Shown here piece by piece: positions 38,401 through 42,949 of a stretch of 64,000 nucleotides of DNA; the first letter of the stretch is position 1; each line of letters begins with the position of its first letter. Source of the DNA: Sipunculus nudus (lineage: Eukaryota > Annelida > Sipuncula > Golfingiida > Sipunculidae); contig CM049306.1 in NCBI GenBank assembly GCA_026874595.1, positions 61,014,019 through 61,078,018 on the forward strand, written 5' to 3'. The notes below the pieces were generated by a model that made no database searches, was not told where the DNA came from, and was given only the letters and a program-made list of their open reading frames with translations. Position numbers and translations under genes: made by a program.

Positions 38401-40114
38401 CCCTACAAACTGTACATAATACAGTTGTGTTGACTGATTATTCAGTATTTATGAACATAATGGCACTTACTCTCAAGAAAACCAGATAATTGTTACCTTC
38501 ATTGGTTCTTGATTACAGCCTGGCAAGGCATGCTAGGAAGACTTAGGAAAGGTATTCTTGGGCGATGTCAGGGGGTTTTTGACAAAAAAAAAAAACGTGG
38601 CGTAGGTATCAAGTTCCACGGATACCTGCCACATAAAAAAACTTCAAGAAAACTAGATAATATAAATCTTGTACCTGACAAAAAAACATATAAAATCAAA
38701 TATTGTTTGTATGACAAGGAAACTTGTGGATTGGGGGCAGAAAATGTTTATGTATTCAAATGAATAAGAAATTTCACCTAAATTCCTGCTTTAGAGCCTT
38801 AAGCATGAAGATATGTAAAACTTTATCACATGACTCCCTAAACCGTACCCAACTAAACGTTTAACTTCCCTGGACCTGACAGTTGTTGTTCCTTAAGTCA
38901 TGACAATCACTAGGTGGAGCATTTGATGCATCATTCTCCATACAGAAGATTTATCATGAATGTCAAGGATTTATAAAACACACCAGATCTTAACTCTGCA
39001 GTGGAGGTTGATGACAGGTATGTTTATTTTGGGGAAATCCCCTCCAGACATGTTTGTTTTTACCGCTTGAGATGGACACCTACCTGATTCAATTGTTTAA
39101 GGTACATAATTTAAAATTGGCATGTTATGTTACCAGTTTTCAAACACCTTTTACTAGGGCTTTCTAATAATGGAGGGAACTGAAGTGTAGGGAGAGTGTA
39201 TGGAGGCTAGGGCTATGGCAATCTATGTGGGAATAATATCTACTGGATATTATTAAGTTATTTGCATAGATTCCCCTTTTAATATTCATAAGGTTTCAGT
39301 TTGGGGTTGGGGAAACTCTCCCTGACAGGTGTTCAGACTCCATTCTTGAATGGAGGCTGAATGTTCAGACTAGTGGACAGGGGTGGTGGAACATAATAAA
39401 GTGATCTATGAGGACCATTCTGTGGCAAAGATTCATCAAGTAATCTGTTCTGATATTCCAACTTGGAAGCAGGGTCTGACCGTTAGCTGTCACACTCCTT
39501 AACAGTTGCATCACATGACTCCCTAAAAGGAATAATAATTGTTATGGAGTTAACATTCTGACATATACTGTAAGCTAATACATTCAAGCCATTTCTACTT
39601 TCAGTATTTGTTTACAAAATGGGCTTCTGCTATTGAAGATTTAGTCTTCTTAAAGCAAATAGCCAGATAATCAACTACCTTTGAAAAGCTGCATAATTTA
39701 TGCTCAGATCTGCAGGAGCATTTCTGCATCAGTTTTGGTGATCCAGTGACTGACTGCAAATAAAATAGCTATCCAAAAACTGAATGAAGTCCACTCAAAT
39801 CATTATTAACTGTTTGGTCCATTCGGCCAGTTAGCATGACATTCCAACTGCATACCAAACTTGTCTCGTCTTGCTGCGACTTATCCAGCGGACCTGCGCA
39901 TAACACATGGGGTTTTCTATTAAACTAAAATTGAGATTGTTATCATTTATGATTTTATCTGTAGTTAAGATGTTGAGATTTATGTTTTTACCTCTAAAGT
40001 TGGTTCTTTTGTCACAGTTTGTTGACTGGGCACACTCCCATTCTGGCCACTGGAAATTTTGGCAGCTTTCCTGCTCTTCTTTCGCTTCCCTTTTCGGCTG
40101 TCAGCAGCGCTCAT
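1526..40114 (-). CDS. FAM193-like multi-exon gene, N-terminal 497 codons (3' end outside window)
   Basis: Twelve exons on the minus strand (40114-39992, 29961-29793, 28679-28636, 28327-28271, 28022-27916, 15575-15402, 9567-9357, 5097-4973, 4610-4463, 4223-4122, 3826-3690, 1621-1526) join into one open frame of 1493 nt. Each junction has AG/GT boundaries, and all eleven intron phases match between neighbouring exons, which is strong internal proof. The product starts basic and Lys-rich, then carries cysteine clusters at residues 79-84 (CxxCxC), 116-119 (CxxC), 158-163 (CxCxxC) and 489-494 (CxCxxC), probably zinc-binding. Residues 168-460 are charged and largely helical. The layout fits the FAM193A/B family, whose molecular role is poorly known; this call comes from memory, not from an alignment. 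The end of the protein, including the conserved FAM193 C-terminus, would lie left of position 1. Small in-frame exons could have been missed in the long introns. Confidence 0.8.
2280..3633. mobile_element. hAT-family DNA transposon (non-autonomous or decayed)
   Basis: The left end CAGGGTTGGGG (2280) and right end CCCAACCTTG (3633) are inverted repeats of the hAT type. The 8-bp flanks CTGTTTAG (2272-2279) and CTGTTTAC (3634-3641) match at seven of eight positions, as expected for a hAT target duplication. The left end carries an expanded poly-G run. Interior subterminal regions are rich in AATTAT-type repeats on both sides. A 140-codon open frame at 2642-3064 (plus strand) is not recognisable as transposase. 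The element lies in intron 11. Confidence 0.72.
3690..3826 (-). CDS. Exon 11, residues 421-466
   Basis: Acceptor GTTCCTTCAG and consensus donor AA|GTAAGT (phase 2) bound a strongly charged helix, AAMKAKQKMLKEDWEFFRAQ and RKLLEQTILQDN. It is followed by a Gly/Ser/Asn-rich linker (GGEETSNGGSSAH). The lysine-rich helix is likely coiled coil. The following intron holds a 1.35-kb hAT element (2280-3633). Confidence 0.83.
4122..4223 (-). CDS. Exon 10, residues 387-420
   Basis: This 102-nt phase 0-0 exon lies between acceptor GAGTTTCAG and donor GCA|GTAAGA. It encodes ELYLLLCQIYQNVLFDSVVS followed by VDSAIARNAEMIGA. The hydrophobic helix contains one Cys. It is shorter than the usual ORF cut-off, so only splice signals and phase define it. 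A second AG lies eight bases upstream, but using it breaks the frame. Confidence 0.8.
4463..4610 (-). CDS. Exon 9, residues 337-386
   Basis: Acceptor TGATTAACAG supplies one base to finish an Arg codon, and donor CAG CAG|GTATGG leaves in phase 0. The exon encodes LGAASKEPYHEDAYPNILHR, then RYLKFDDEMSVISVVWRDCQ and ends LEEYHEQQ. It continues the helical domain of exons 7-8. The donor is a weaker GTATGG type. Confidence 0.83.
4973..5097 (-). CDS. Exon 8, conserved core, residues 296-337
   Basis: Acceptor ACCTTTAG and donor CAG CTC AG|GTGAGT (phase 2) bound a sequence starting EKEHLKRFNLTWELHNKHLF and ending SLPMLITQL. The Trp, His and aromatic residues in a regular pattern point to a packed helical domain. 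This segment is the part that most brings FAM193 proteins to mind, a judgement from memory. Confidence 0.83.
5098..5968. other. Intron 7 segment, no feature recognised
   Basis: This AT-rich stretch follows the exon 8 acceptor in genomic order. It has short CG-containing segments near 5560-5720 but no frame, repeat or RNA signature that I can support. Confidence 0.4.
5969..6231 (+). mobile_element. tRNA-derived SINE
   Basis: The head carries a pol III A box (TGGCTCAGGGGTAGAGCG, 5979-5996) and B box (GAGTTCAAATCTC, 6021-6033) at tRNA spacing. The outer ends ACCGGCT and AGCCGGT can pair. A GC-richer, unrelated body of about 185 bp follows, and the tRNA acceptor and T stems are imperfect, so this is a retroposon head and not a working tRNA. 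No poly-A tail or clear target duplication is visible. A 64-codon frame across it is not a gene. Confidence 0.6.
6523..8196 (+). mobile_element. HINE/pearl-like element, family 1 (copy 1, full length)
   Basis: The element begins AACAAGGGACCTATGGGTCA, a near-palindrome, followed by GTGCTCAGCTGA. It ends with a hairpin whose arms are GCTCAGATGAC and GTCAGCTGAGC, then TAAAAA (8170-8196). GCTCAGCTGA at the start and TCAGCTGAGC at the end form a subterminal inverted repeat. A GGAC-type microsatellite (8106-8150) sits just before the hairpin. The interior has no transposase frame. This copy is the reference for comparing the interrupted copies. Confidence 0.65.
8356..8460. repeat. 52-bp tandem duplication
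   Basis: Two near-identical units start at 8356 and 8408, differing at one base (ACTTACATATG versus ACTTACGTATG). The high identity indicates a recent local duplication within intron 7. Confidence 0.85.
9357..9567 (-). CDS. Exon 7, helical region, residues 225-295
   Basis: This is the longest exon (211 nt), with acceptor TGCTACAG and donor TTG|GTAGGT (phase 0). It encodes LVTRDPHQLYQRLESQGREY, continues through VRLLKQLTSGHKTPPQAKQF and a Leu/Ala-rich helix, and ends SFLTEL. Codon use and amphipathic patterning mark it as a genuine coding exon. The open frame seen on the plus strand here is its antisense shadow. Confidence 0.85.
9929..10966 (+). mobile_element. HINE/pearl-like element, family 1b (copy 2)
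   Basis: The start AACAAGTAACCCATGGGTCA and the end GTCAGCTGAGCTAAAAA (10950-10966) match family 1, but the interior differs. It contains modules with AGGTGGCACCATC and repeated paragraphs ending in phrases like AACAGAGACCTAATTTCAGG. A short GGACAGACAGATGGAGGGAC stretch lies near 10886-10905. The copy at 24172 shares this interior. Confidence 0.6.
11209..12529 (+). mobile_element. HINE-like element, family 2 (copy 1, 3' end lost or displaced)
   Basis: The element starts AACTAGAATATGGGTAGTC, with the inverted arms TAGTC and GACTA, then a spacer and four tandem units of about 278 bp. Its tail AGGTCAGAGGTCAAC (near 12421) and GCGCAGCAGTTCACATGTGA match the complete copy at 16964-18135. The characteristic 3' hairpin is missing; the TA-flanked element at 12530 begins where the tail should continue. 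Confidence 0.55.
11331..12420 (+). repeat. 278-bp tandem array built of two diverged half-units
   Basis: ATGTCTGCAG recurs at 11331, 11609, 11887 and 12163. Within each unit, the palindrome GGTGGCGCCACC or a variant occurs twice, about 130-147 bp apart. Each is followed by a related text ending GAGATATGAG, showing an older duplication inside the unit. Confidence 0.8.
12530..14375. mobile_element. TA-flanked DNA transposon, decayed
   Basis: The ends CCGTATTTATGCGTGTATAA (12530) and, in reverse complement from 14375, CCGTATTTGTTCGTGTACAG form an imperfect inverted repeat of about 30 bp. The left flank is TA and the right TG, suggesting a mutated TA duplication (Tc1/mariner-pogo type). A further CCGTATTTACC-like end occurs internally near 13755-13766 in reverse orientation. 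A 70-codon minus-strand frame (13165-13377) inside it is unrecognised. Confidence 0.5.
14408..14455. repeat. Palindromic GTCTAGAC cluster with long hairpin
   Basis: GTCTAGACGTCTAGAC (14414-14429) is a perfect 16-bp palindrome. A second TAGACGTCTAGAC follows at 14439-14451. The outer sequences CATTGTGTCTAGACGTCTAG and CTAGACGTCTAGACAATG pair with one 2-nt bulge around a short loop. A further GTGTCTAGACAC-type palindrome sits at 14455-14466. Confidence 0.8.
14767..15270 (+). mobile_element. HINE-like element, family 5 (3' part)
   Basis: The module TAGGTGGCGCCACC (14772) is followed by the ATTGGTATAAAATTTAGTG and GCCGTTTCTGAGATT text seen in related families. A GGACGG-rich stretch (15180-15235) comes next, then the end AAGCTCAC, a short loop, GTTCGCTAAAAA (15250-15270). 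The 5' end could not be fixed. Confidence 0.45.
15402..15575 (-). CDS. Exon 6, start of helical region, residues 167-225
   Basis: Acceptor TGGTATTTCAG accepts phase 2, and donor CACAG|GTGAGA leaves in phase 2. The exon encodes a charged helix beginning QIEAEHEKETQELQQCWMEL, then RHVVRCVYREAG, a Ser/Asp/Thr loop, and DIKKMKELVHR. Heptad-like hydrophobic spacing suggests a coiled coil. The preceding intron is about 12.3 kb and almost entirely repeat DNA. Confidence 0.82.
15576..16557. other. Intron 5 segment, no clear feature
   Basis: The stretch holds short paragraphs resembling the interiors of the HINE-like families (for example around 15900-16140 and 16330-16540) but no recognisable ends. 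It may be old, eroded copies. Confidence 0.35.
16964..18135 (+). mobile_element. HINE-like element, family 2 (copy 2, complete)
   Basis: The start is AACTAGAATACGGGTAGTCG with arms TAGTCG and CGACTA. GTATCCGCC near the start is mirrored by GGCGGATAC at the end. The terminal hairpin arms are GTATCCGCAAAAC and GTTTTGGCGGATAC (18106-18135). Three 278/279-bp units (17083, 17361, 17640) fill the interior. It sits inside a family 1 copy, whose paralogue at 6523 provides the uninterrupted comparison. Confidence 0.65.
17083..17920 (+). repeat. 278/279-bp tandem array (second locus)
   Basis: Three units are related to the array at 11331-12420, with the same palindrome and half-unit structure. Because one period is 279 bp (93 codons), an open frame of 171 codons spans units at 17249-17764; it is a by-product of the repeat. 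Confidence 0.78.
19455..19530. repeat. (GA)n microsatellite
   Basis: About 75 bp of GA with a few interruptions, inside family 1 copy 4. The two overlapping plus-strand open frames here are repeat artefacts. Confidence 0.95.
20400..20513. repeat. Interrupted (GA)n microsatellite
   Basis: GAGAGA blocks are separated by short unique words such as CTAGACTGTCATT and GATACAGACTGCC. This is a compound and probably older tract. Confidence 0.9.
22585..24152 (+). mobile_element. HINE-like element, family 3, with 180-bp array
   Basis: The start is AACTAGATGTGTCGGAACGAC, with hairpin arms GTGTCG and CGACAC. GAATGCCCCCGCC follows, mirrored by GGTGGGGGCAT at the end (24136-24146). A GGACGGAAGGACGG run (24073-24105) precedes the terminal hairpin, and AAAAA follows. 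The element starts within the AAAAAC left by family 1 copy 4, so the two abut directly. Confidence 0.65.
22669..24055 (+). repeat. 180-bp tandem array, eight units
   Basis: Units begin with AGGAGCCGTAAAACGGTC or close variants at 22669, 22849, 23029, 23207, 23387, 23567, 23747 and 23927. Spacing is 178-180 bp. Each unit contains GTAGGTCAACCGGGACGAAA and CTGCAGGCATTGCG-like words. Confidence 0.88.
24172..25117 (+). mobile_element. HINE/pearl-like element, family 1b (copy 6)
   Basis: It starts AACAAGTGACCCATGGGTCA and ends GTCAGCTGAGCTAAAAA (25101-25117). The interior parallels copy 2 at 9929 paragraph by paragraph, including the CAGGTGGCACCACCAG module near 24764. A poly-G run sits at 24893-24905. 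Confidence 0.62.
25159..27770 (+). mobile_element. HINE/pearl-like element, family 1 (copy 7, two internal modules)
   Basis: It starts AACAAGGGACCTATGGGTCA and ends GTCAGCTGAGCTAAAAA (27754-27770), with a GGAC microsatellite at 27667-27720. The module containing CGTGCCATGGTCA and GTTGGGCAAAATTTAAGG occurs twice, near 26485 and 27158. The copy therefore holds an internal duplication of about 680 bp. Confidence 0.6.
27841..27946 (-). repeat. 58-bp tandem duplication of the exon 5 end and donor
   Basis: The block 27899-27946, containing the last 31 coding bases of exon 5 and its GTGAGT donor, is repeated at 27841-27888 with one substitution beyond the donor (GTGAGTCATC versus GTGAGTCGTC). The two donors are identical. 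Using the distal one would include an in-frame TGA. Confidence 0.88.
27916..28022 (-). CDS. Exon 5, CxCxxC exon, residues 132-167
   Basis: Acceptor TTTTGCAG leads into a Pro/Glu-rich segment (EPDLGMEPPFFPEMDPAEAE). The third cysteine cluster follows, C158-N-C160-EA-C163, ending TERR at donor AG|GTGAGT (phase 2). The last 31 bases of the exon plus its donor are duplicated 58 bp further downstream in the intron (27841-27888), creating a decoy donor. The junction codon is read AGG; readthrough into the intron meets TGA at once. Confidence 0.78.
28271..28327 (-). CDS. Exon 4, CxxC exon, residues 113-131
   Basis: This 57-nt phase 0-0 exon lies between acceptor ATTTTGTAG and donor CTG|GTGAGT. It encodes LYVCADCKKTVEEEDKKVL, with the second cysteine pair C116-C119 followed by an acidic-basic helix. 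The CxxC set after a hydrophobic residue looks like one knuckle of a zinc ribbon. Because the length is a multiple of three, the exon can be skipped without a frame change. Confidence 0.75.
28636..28679 (-). CDS. Exon 3, 44-nt micro-exon, residues 98-112
   Basis: This small Gly/Asp/Glu-rich exon reads AGDEGDGKEGGGFPQ and ends at CAG|GTTTGT in phase 0. It supplies two bases to the split codon left by exon 2. The acceptor is TTTTAGCAG, a NAGNAG tandem acceptor: splicing after the first AG starts at 28679, and after the second at 28676, dropping one codon without a frame change. The sequence is low in complexity, so the main support is phase agreement on both sides and the clean splice sites. 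Confidence 0.65.
28785..28975. repeat. Degenerate ~38-bp minisatellite
   Basis: About five diverged units carry CATTAGCTGCATC or CATTAGCTGGATC followed by AAACAGTGCCCAC. It lies in the intron between exons 2 and 3. Confidence 0.65.
28976..29792. other. Intron 2 sequence, no feature recognised
   Basis: Ordinary AT-rich sequence. A short inverted stretch, CTTATGTAATGTAACTTACAT with ATAATGTAACTTATG (29454-29489), is visible but has no assigned role. Confidence 0.4.
29793..29961 (-). CDS. Exon 2, acidic stretch plus CxxCxC cluster, residues 42-98
   Basis: The acceptor TTTTCCAG is followed by AKDIEELERLMDEEDGVEHH, and the exon ends at donor CAAG|GTTGGT in phase 1. The acidic, helical start leads into a cysteine cluster, C79-LL-C82-R-C84, in the context GRERCLLCRCENPDAPK. 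This is the first of four cysteine groups and probably half of a zinc-binding site. It is one of the better-conserved-looking segments of the gene. Confidence 0.8.
29997..31684. repeat. 143-bp tandem array (family 6 element) with flanking direct repeats
   Basis: Units recur every 143-144 bp, marked by ACCTTTGACC at 30244, 30390, 30533, 30676 (variant) and 31460. The unit carries GGTTTTGGTCAAAAGGTTTG and AAGTGGGCCCTGTGG words. The 3' end has the arms ATATCCC and GGGGATA around CAAGGCGTTG (31614-31650). A ~33-bp direct repeat beginning GGTCAAAATCTT flanks the whole block (from 30001 and from 31650). It lies in intron 1. Confidence 0.7.
30703..31199. mobile_element. MITE-like insertion inside the 143-bp array
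   Basis: The ends AAGGGACATAATCA (30703) and, in reverse complement, AAAGGGACCCAATCA (31199) are imperfect inverted repeats. The insertion splits one 143-bp unit between AAAATT and ATAGGCTTCTC, so neighbouring units show the empty site. The interior is GC-richer and unrelated to the array. A 92-codon frame inside is unrecognised. No clean target duplication was found. Confidence 0.55.
31681..32248 (+). mobile_element. HINE/pearl-like element, family 1b (copy 8, short)
   Basis: It starts AACCAGGGACCTATGGGTCA and ends GTCAACTGAGCTAAAAA. The 568-bp copy keeps both ends and a degenerate GACAGACAGACAGATGGAC tract, with most of the interior deleted. Confidence 0.6.
32249..33515. other. Intron 1 segment, repetitive words but no element ends
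   Basis: TATCAGCAGTGACAC and related words recur around 32530-32740, suggesting an eroded minisatellite. A 118-codon open frame (32817-33173) has no recognisable domain. Confidence 0.35.
33516..33834 (+). mobile_element. Family 1 element, 5' fragment (copy 9)
   Basis: AACTAGGGACCCATGGGTCA marks a family 1 start, but no 3' hairpin follows before the next start at 33835. It is a truncated copy. Confidence 0.45.
33835..35040 (+). mobile_element. Family 1 element (copy 10), MITE-interrupted and 3' truncated
   Basis: It starts AACAAGGGACCCATGGGTCA, and its interior follows copy 1 (GTGAAATTGAATCC, TGCCATGCTCAAAGTTG, TTTCTCAAAGGAAC). It is broken by a TAA-flanked MITE at 34599-34944. The match to family 1 fades near 35040, where a different element begins. 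Confidence 0.5.
34599..34944. mobile_element. 346-bp MITE with TAA target duplication (PIF/Harbinger-like)
   Basis: GGCCAAAAAAAATAA and GGTTCTCAGGCAC at the left end reappear in reverse complement at the right end (GTGCCTGAGAACC, then TTTTGGCC). TAA lies on both sides (34596-34598 and 34945-34947). Related family 1 copies at 22377 and 26836 read GTAACAA at this point, showing the empty site. A 3-bp TAA duplication suits PIF/Harbinger. Confidence 0.75.
35041..35641 (+). mobile_element. HINE-like element, family 4 (two diverged modules)
   Basis: Two related paragraphs (35041-35300 and 35330-35590) contain ATTTTTGGACCAATC or ATTTTTGGATCAATCC, with CATGACCCAATTTAA or CATGACCCCATTTGAA. The 3' end is the hairpin CCCAGACTTAGTCTGGG (35620-35636). 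Confidence 0.45.
36005..36850. mobile_element. hAT-family DNA transposon, 846 bp, non-autonomous
   Basis: TAGTGTTGGGACGATA (36005) and, in reverse complement, TAGGGTTGGGACGGTTA (36850) are the inverted ends. A perfect 8-bp target duplication GCCAGTAT flanks them (35997-36004 and 36851-36858). The subterminal regions are full of GATATCG-type palindromes. The interior has no transposase. Confidence 0.88.
36859..39991. other. Intron 1 near exon 1, mostly unique sequence
   Basis: Apart from a poly-G run (37126-37144) I see no element ends. An 84-codon plus-strand frame (38509-38763) is unrecognised. The paucity of HINE-like copies here contrasts with the rest of the intron. Confidence 0.4.
39992..40114 (-). 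CDS. Exon 1 (start codon), residues 1-41
   Basis: The exon opens with ATG at 40114-40112 and encodes MSAADSRKGKRKKSRK followed by a Ser/Gln/Thr-rich tail ending TKEPTLE. It ends with donor GAG|GTAAAA in phase 0. The first residues are strongly basic and could act as a nuclear localisation signal (inference). I chose this ATG because it opens the only frame leading to a good donor, and a TATA-less promoter-like segment lies about 130 bp upstream. The next recognised exon starts in phase 0 about 10 kb away, so the join is consistent, but an extra small exon in intron 1 cannot be excluded. Confidence 0.72.
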
Positions 40115-40234
40115 TCTCACTGTTACACTTGGCGATATAACACATATATCACGCGTCTCTGTATGAGACGAAAATTAAACTGGCTAGGTAAATAACATTA
40201 CGAAATGGTAGAACAATCGACCGATTCGGGTGCC

Positions 40235-40290
40235 AGACTTCAATATGGCGGACACTTGGTCGAAGTTCCCATGATGCTACACTGCGTGGT
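40235..40290 (-). promoter_or_regulatory. Probable TATA-less promoter of the FAM193-like gene
   Basis: About 130 bp upstream of the ATG lies CAATATGGCGGAC (40241-40253), close to the YY1 consensus often found at transcription starts of housekeeping genes. Next to it is TTCCCATGATGC (40265-40276), distantly like the ZNF143 type of promoter motif. No TATA box is present. Location and motif content support a promoter, but no start site can be read from sequence alone. Confidence 0.4.
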
Positions 40291-41540
40291 TTACATAGTC
40301 TACACCAGGGGAATATACGAATGGTGCAATCTCATTCCTAACTTGAAAGAAGCCGAGGATGAAATGAAATGTCTTTTACAGCATAACCTCATGTATTTTT
40401 TATTAGCCTTAAGACTCCGAATCTTAAGTCCATATGTCCGCAGTATTTTAGCAGATAACTCGAACTTTGTAAAATTTACCATGTGGTCTGCTTCATGAAA
40501 GTTACGTTTCCTACCAATAGATGGCGCTTTTAAGGGGGGGGGGGGCATATATCTAGGCCTGCATATGCCAAACAGTGGGGGACTGGTGGAGGTTACAAGC
40601 AGTTGATACACCATTTCCATCTCTCCGTAGAAATATATTTCAAATATATTTTCATTTCTTATCGTATACAGAAGTTTGATCTCCAGATATGAGGATCTTG
40701 AATAATCATAGCAATTAAAAATATACAAAATTTAATATATATTAATTTAATAAAAGCAGCAATCTTTAGAGATTTTGGAGAACAGGGTCGAAAATAAAAA
40801 TAAAATAATTTTCTAAACATATAAATAAATAAAAAGTTACAAATAAGGCGCACCGCACACACACGTGCACACAGCGTTCATCAGAATCGACCCTCTAAAT
40901 TACGGGGATTTTTTTTACGATAAAATTTATTTCAGTGAATGGATTTCAATTATCGGCAGTGTTACTATTGGGCTCCATGTCTTCATCCCTTCAAAGAAAT
41001 CCTGTGTGACATGTATAAATGAAAATGGATTGAATTTTGAGTTCTCAAACATGCACCATTTTACAAATTTAAGCACTAGCACATATGTTGTAGGTATATG
41101 CTATCTACAAGCAGACTAATTTGCAAAGATTTCGTCTTGACCGGTAAAGAATTCGTCATCGTCCTCCATATCCTGTTTGTCCTCCATTCTGCAGAACATT
41201 TTTTTTGTGACTATACCCCCCTGTCTTTATTTAATTTCCCATAAATTCTTATTTTAGTAGGCCCACACACTGCTGCCACCTAGAGGGACAATATAAGGCA
41301 TTGCACGTAAATTGCTGTGCAAATGTGAAAAGGAAATTGATTTATTTTCAAGATATATTCGGCCTTGGAGTGAAACATTGAAAAACTGATCGATATTGAC
41401 ACGAAAGTCACAATTTTACTTGATTTTTGCATTTTTGGGCCAATATTTTCAAATAACAATCATGAAATGTTGGTTGCATTAGCCTACTTGCATGTCTTGT
41501 ATTCACGAACACATACACAATATTAACTGATATCTTTATT

Positions 41541-42230
41541 TAAATGTGGTATATCCTCCTCAGTTCACATTCCTGATGATATATCATTATAAATGTGGTA
41601 TATATCCTCCTCAGTTCACATTCCTGATGATATATCATTATAAATGTGGTATATATCCTCCTCAGTTCACATTCCTGATGATATATCATTATAAATGTGG
41701 TATATATCCTCCTCAGTTCACATTCCTGAAGATATATCATTATAAATGTGGTATATCCTCCTCAGTTCACATTCCTGATGATATATCATTATAAATGTGG
41801 TATATCCTCCTCAGTTCACATTCCTGATGATATATCATTATAAATGTGGTATATCCTCCACAGTTCACATTCCTGATGATATATCATTATAAATGTGGTA
41901 TATCCTCCTCAGTTCACATTCCTGATGATATATCATTATAAATGTGGTATATCCTCCTCAGTTCACATTCCTGATGATATATCATTATAAATGTGGTATA
42001 TCCTCCTCAGTTCACATTCCTGATGATATATCATTATAAATGTGGTATATCCTCCACAGTTCACATTCATGATATTATTAAAAATATGGTATATGCTCCA
42101 CGGTTCACATTCATGATATTATTAAAAATATGGTATATGCTCCACGGTTCACATTCCTGATGATATCATTATAAACGTGACATCCACCACAATGCATATT
42201 TCTAATGCTGTCATTATAAATGTGACACGC
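41541..42230. repeat. 49/51-bp satellite array
   Basis: Units read AAATGTGGTATATCCTCCTC, then AGTTCACATTCCTGATGATA and TATCATTAT. The first few units are 51 bp (TATATATCC) and later ones 49 bp (TATATCC). Degenerate units continue to about 42230. The 51-bp units keep open frames on both strands (41540-41794), which explains the repetitive predicted peptides. Confidence 0.93.
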
Positions 42231-42949
42231 TTTGCAATTCCCCTCCTACATGCAGTTCCGTATGAATTGAATCGATTTATAAGTTTATATAGTTATAAAA
42301 CAAAGTTTATACATGCAAAGCATACATTGCTTTATATTTTTTTCCACATGCTATATTGAGGATCATGGTTCTTTTAAACTGAAATTATGACCGTAAAGAA
42401 GTCGAATGTAAAAGAATAAGACCAGCTATATATATATATGTACAGAATATTAATTAAACATATATAGTTATAGATGCATGTATCTCGCGTGTAGGAAACT
42501 ACAACTTTAGAAACCCTTTGATACTTATATATATTATATAGATGAGTTTCTGTAGCGACAGTATATCCGTCAGGAAAAACGGTCTTTGGGGTGGGGGGAT
42601 TTACTTATTAAAACATAGTTATACATGGTATAGCCCCTTTAGACAAGATTGTCTGATCTGCCACAGGACCCTGTTGGGATATACAGTTTATTCAATGTAT
42701 AAAACATGTAAAATGCAATCAGAATTAATAAAGTGACTAAAGATAAAATTATGCAGCAAAATGGGATATTACACATGAAAATATATAATTATGACATTAA
42801 CGAAATATACAGCAAGATGTGATATTAAACATGAATATAAAACTCTGACATGCAACGCAATATACAAGGCAATCATGAGTGTTATATAAATATGAAATAT
42901 AACAGAGTTTGAAATATAGCATGCAATATATGTCATAAAAAGCACAGAG

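Noticed and set aside
38509-38763. 84-codon frame in intron 1
   Set aside because: Lys-rich composition comes from A runs, with no recognisable family or splice signal.
40205-40498. 97-codon plus-strand frame beside exon 1
   Set aside because: It overlaps the promoter-like segment of the minus-strand gene and shows no domain or splice context.
41540-41794. Repetitive proteins on both strands (Tyr/Ile/Cys-rich)
   Set aside because: Translation of a 51-bp satellite; the frames end where the unit length changes to 49 bp.
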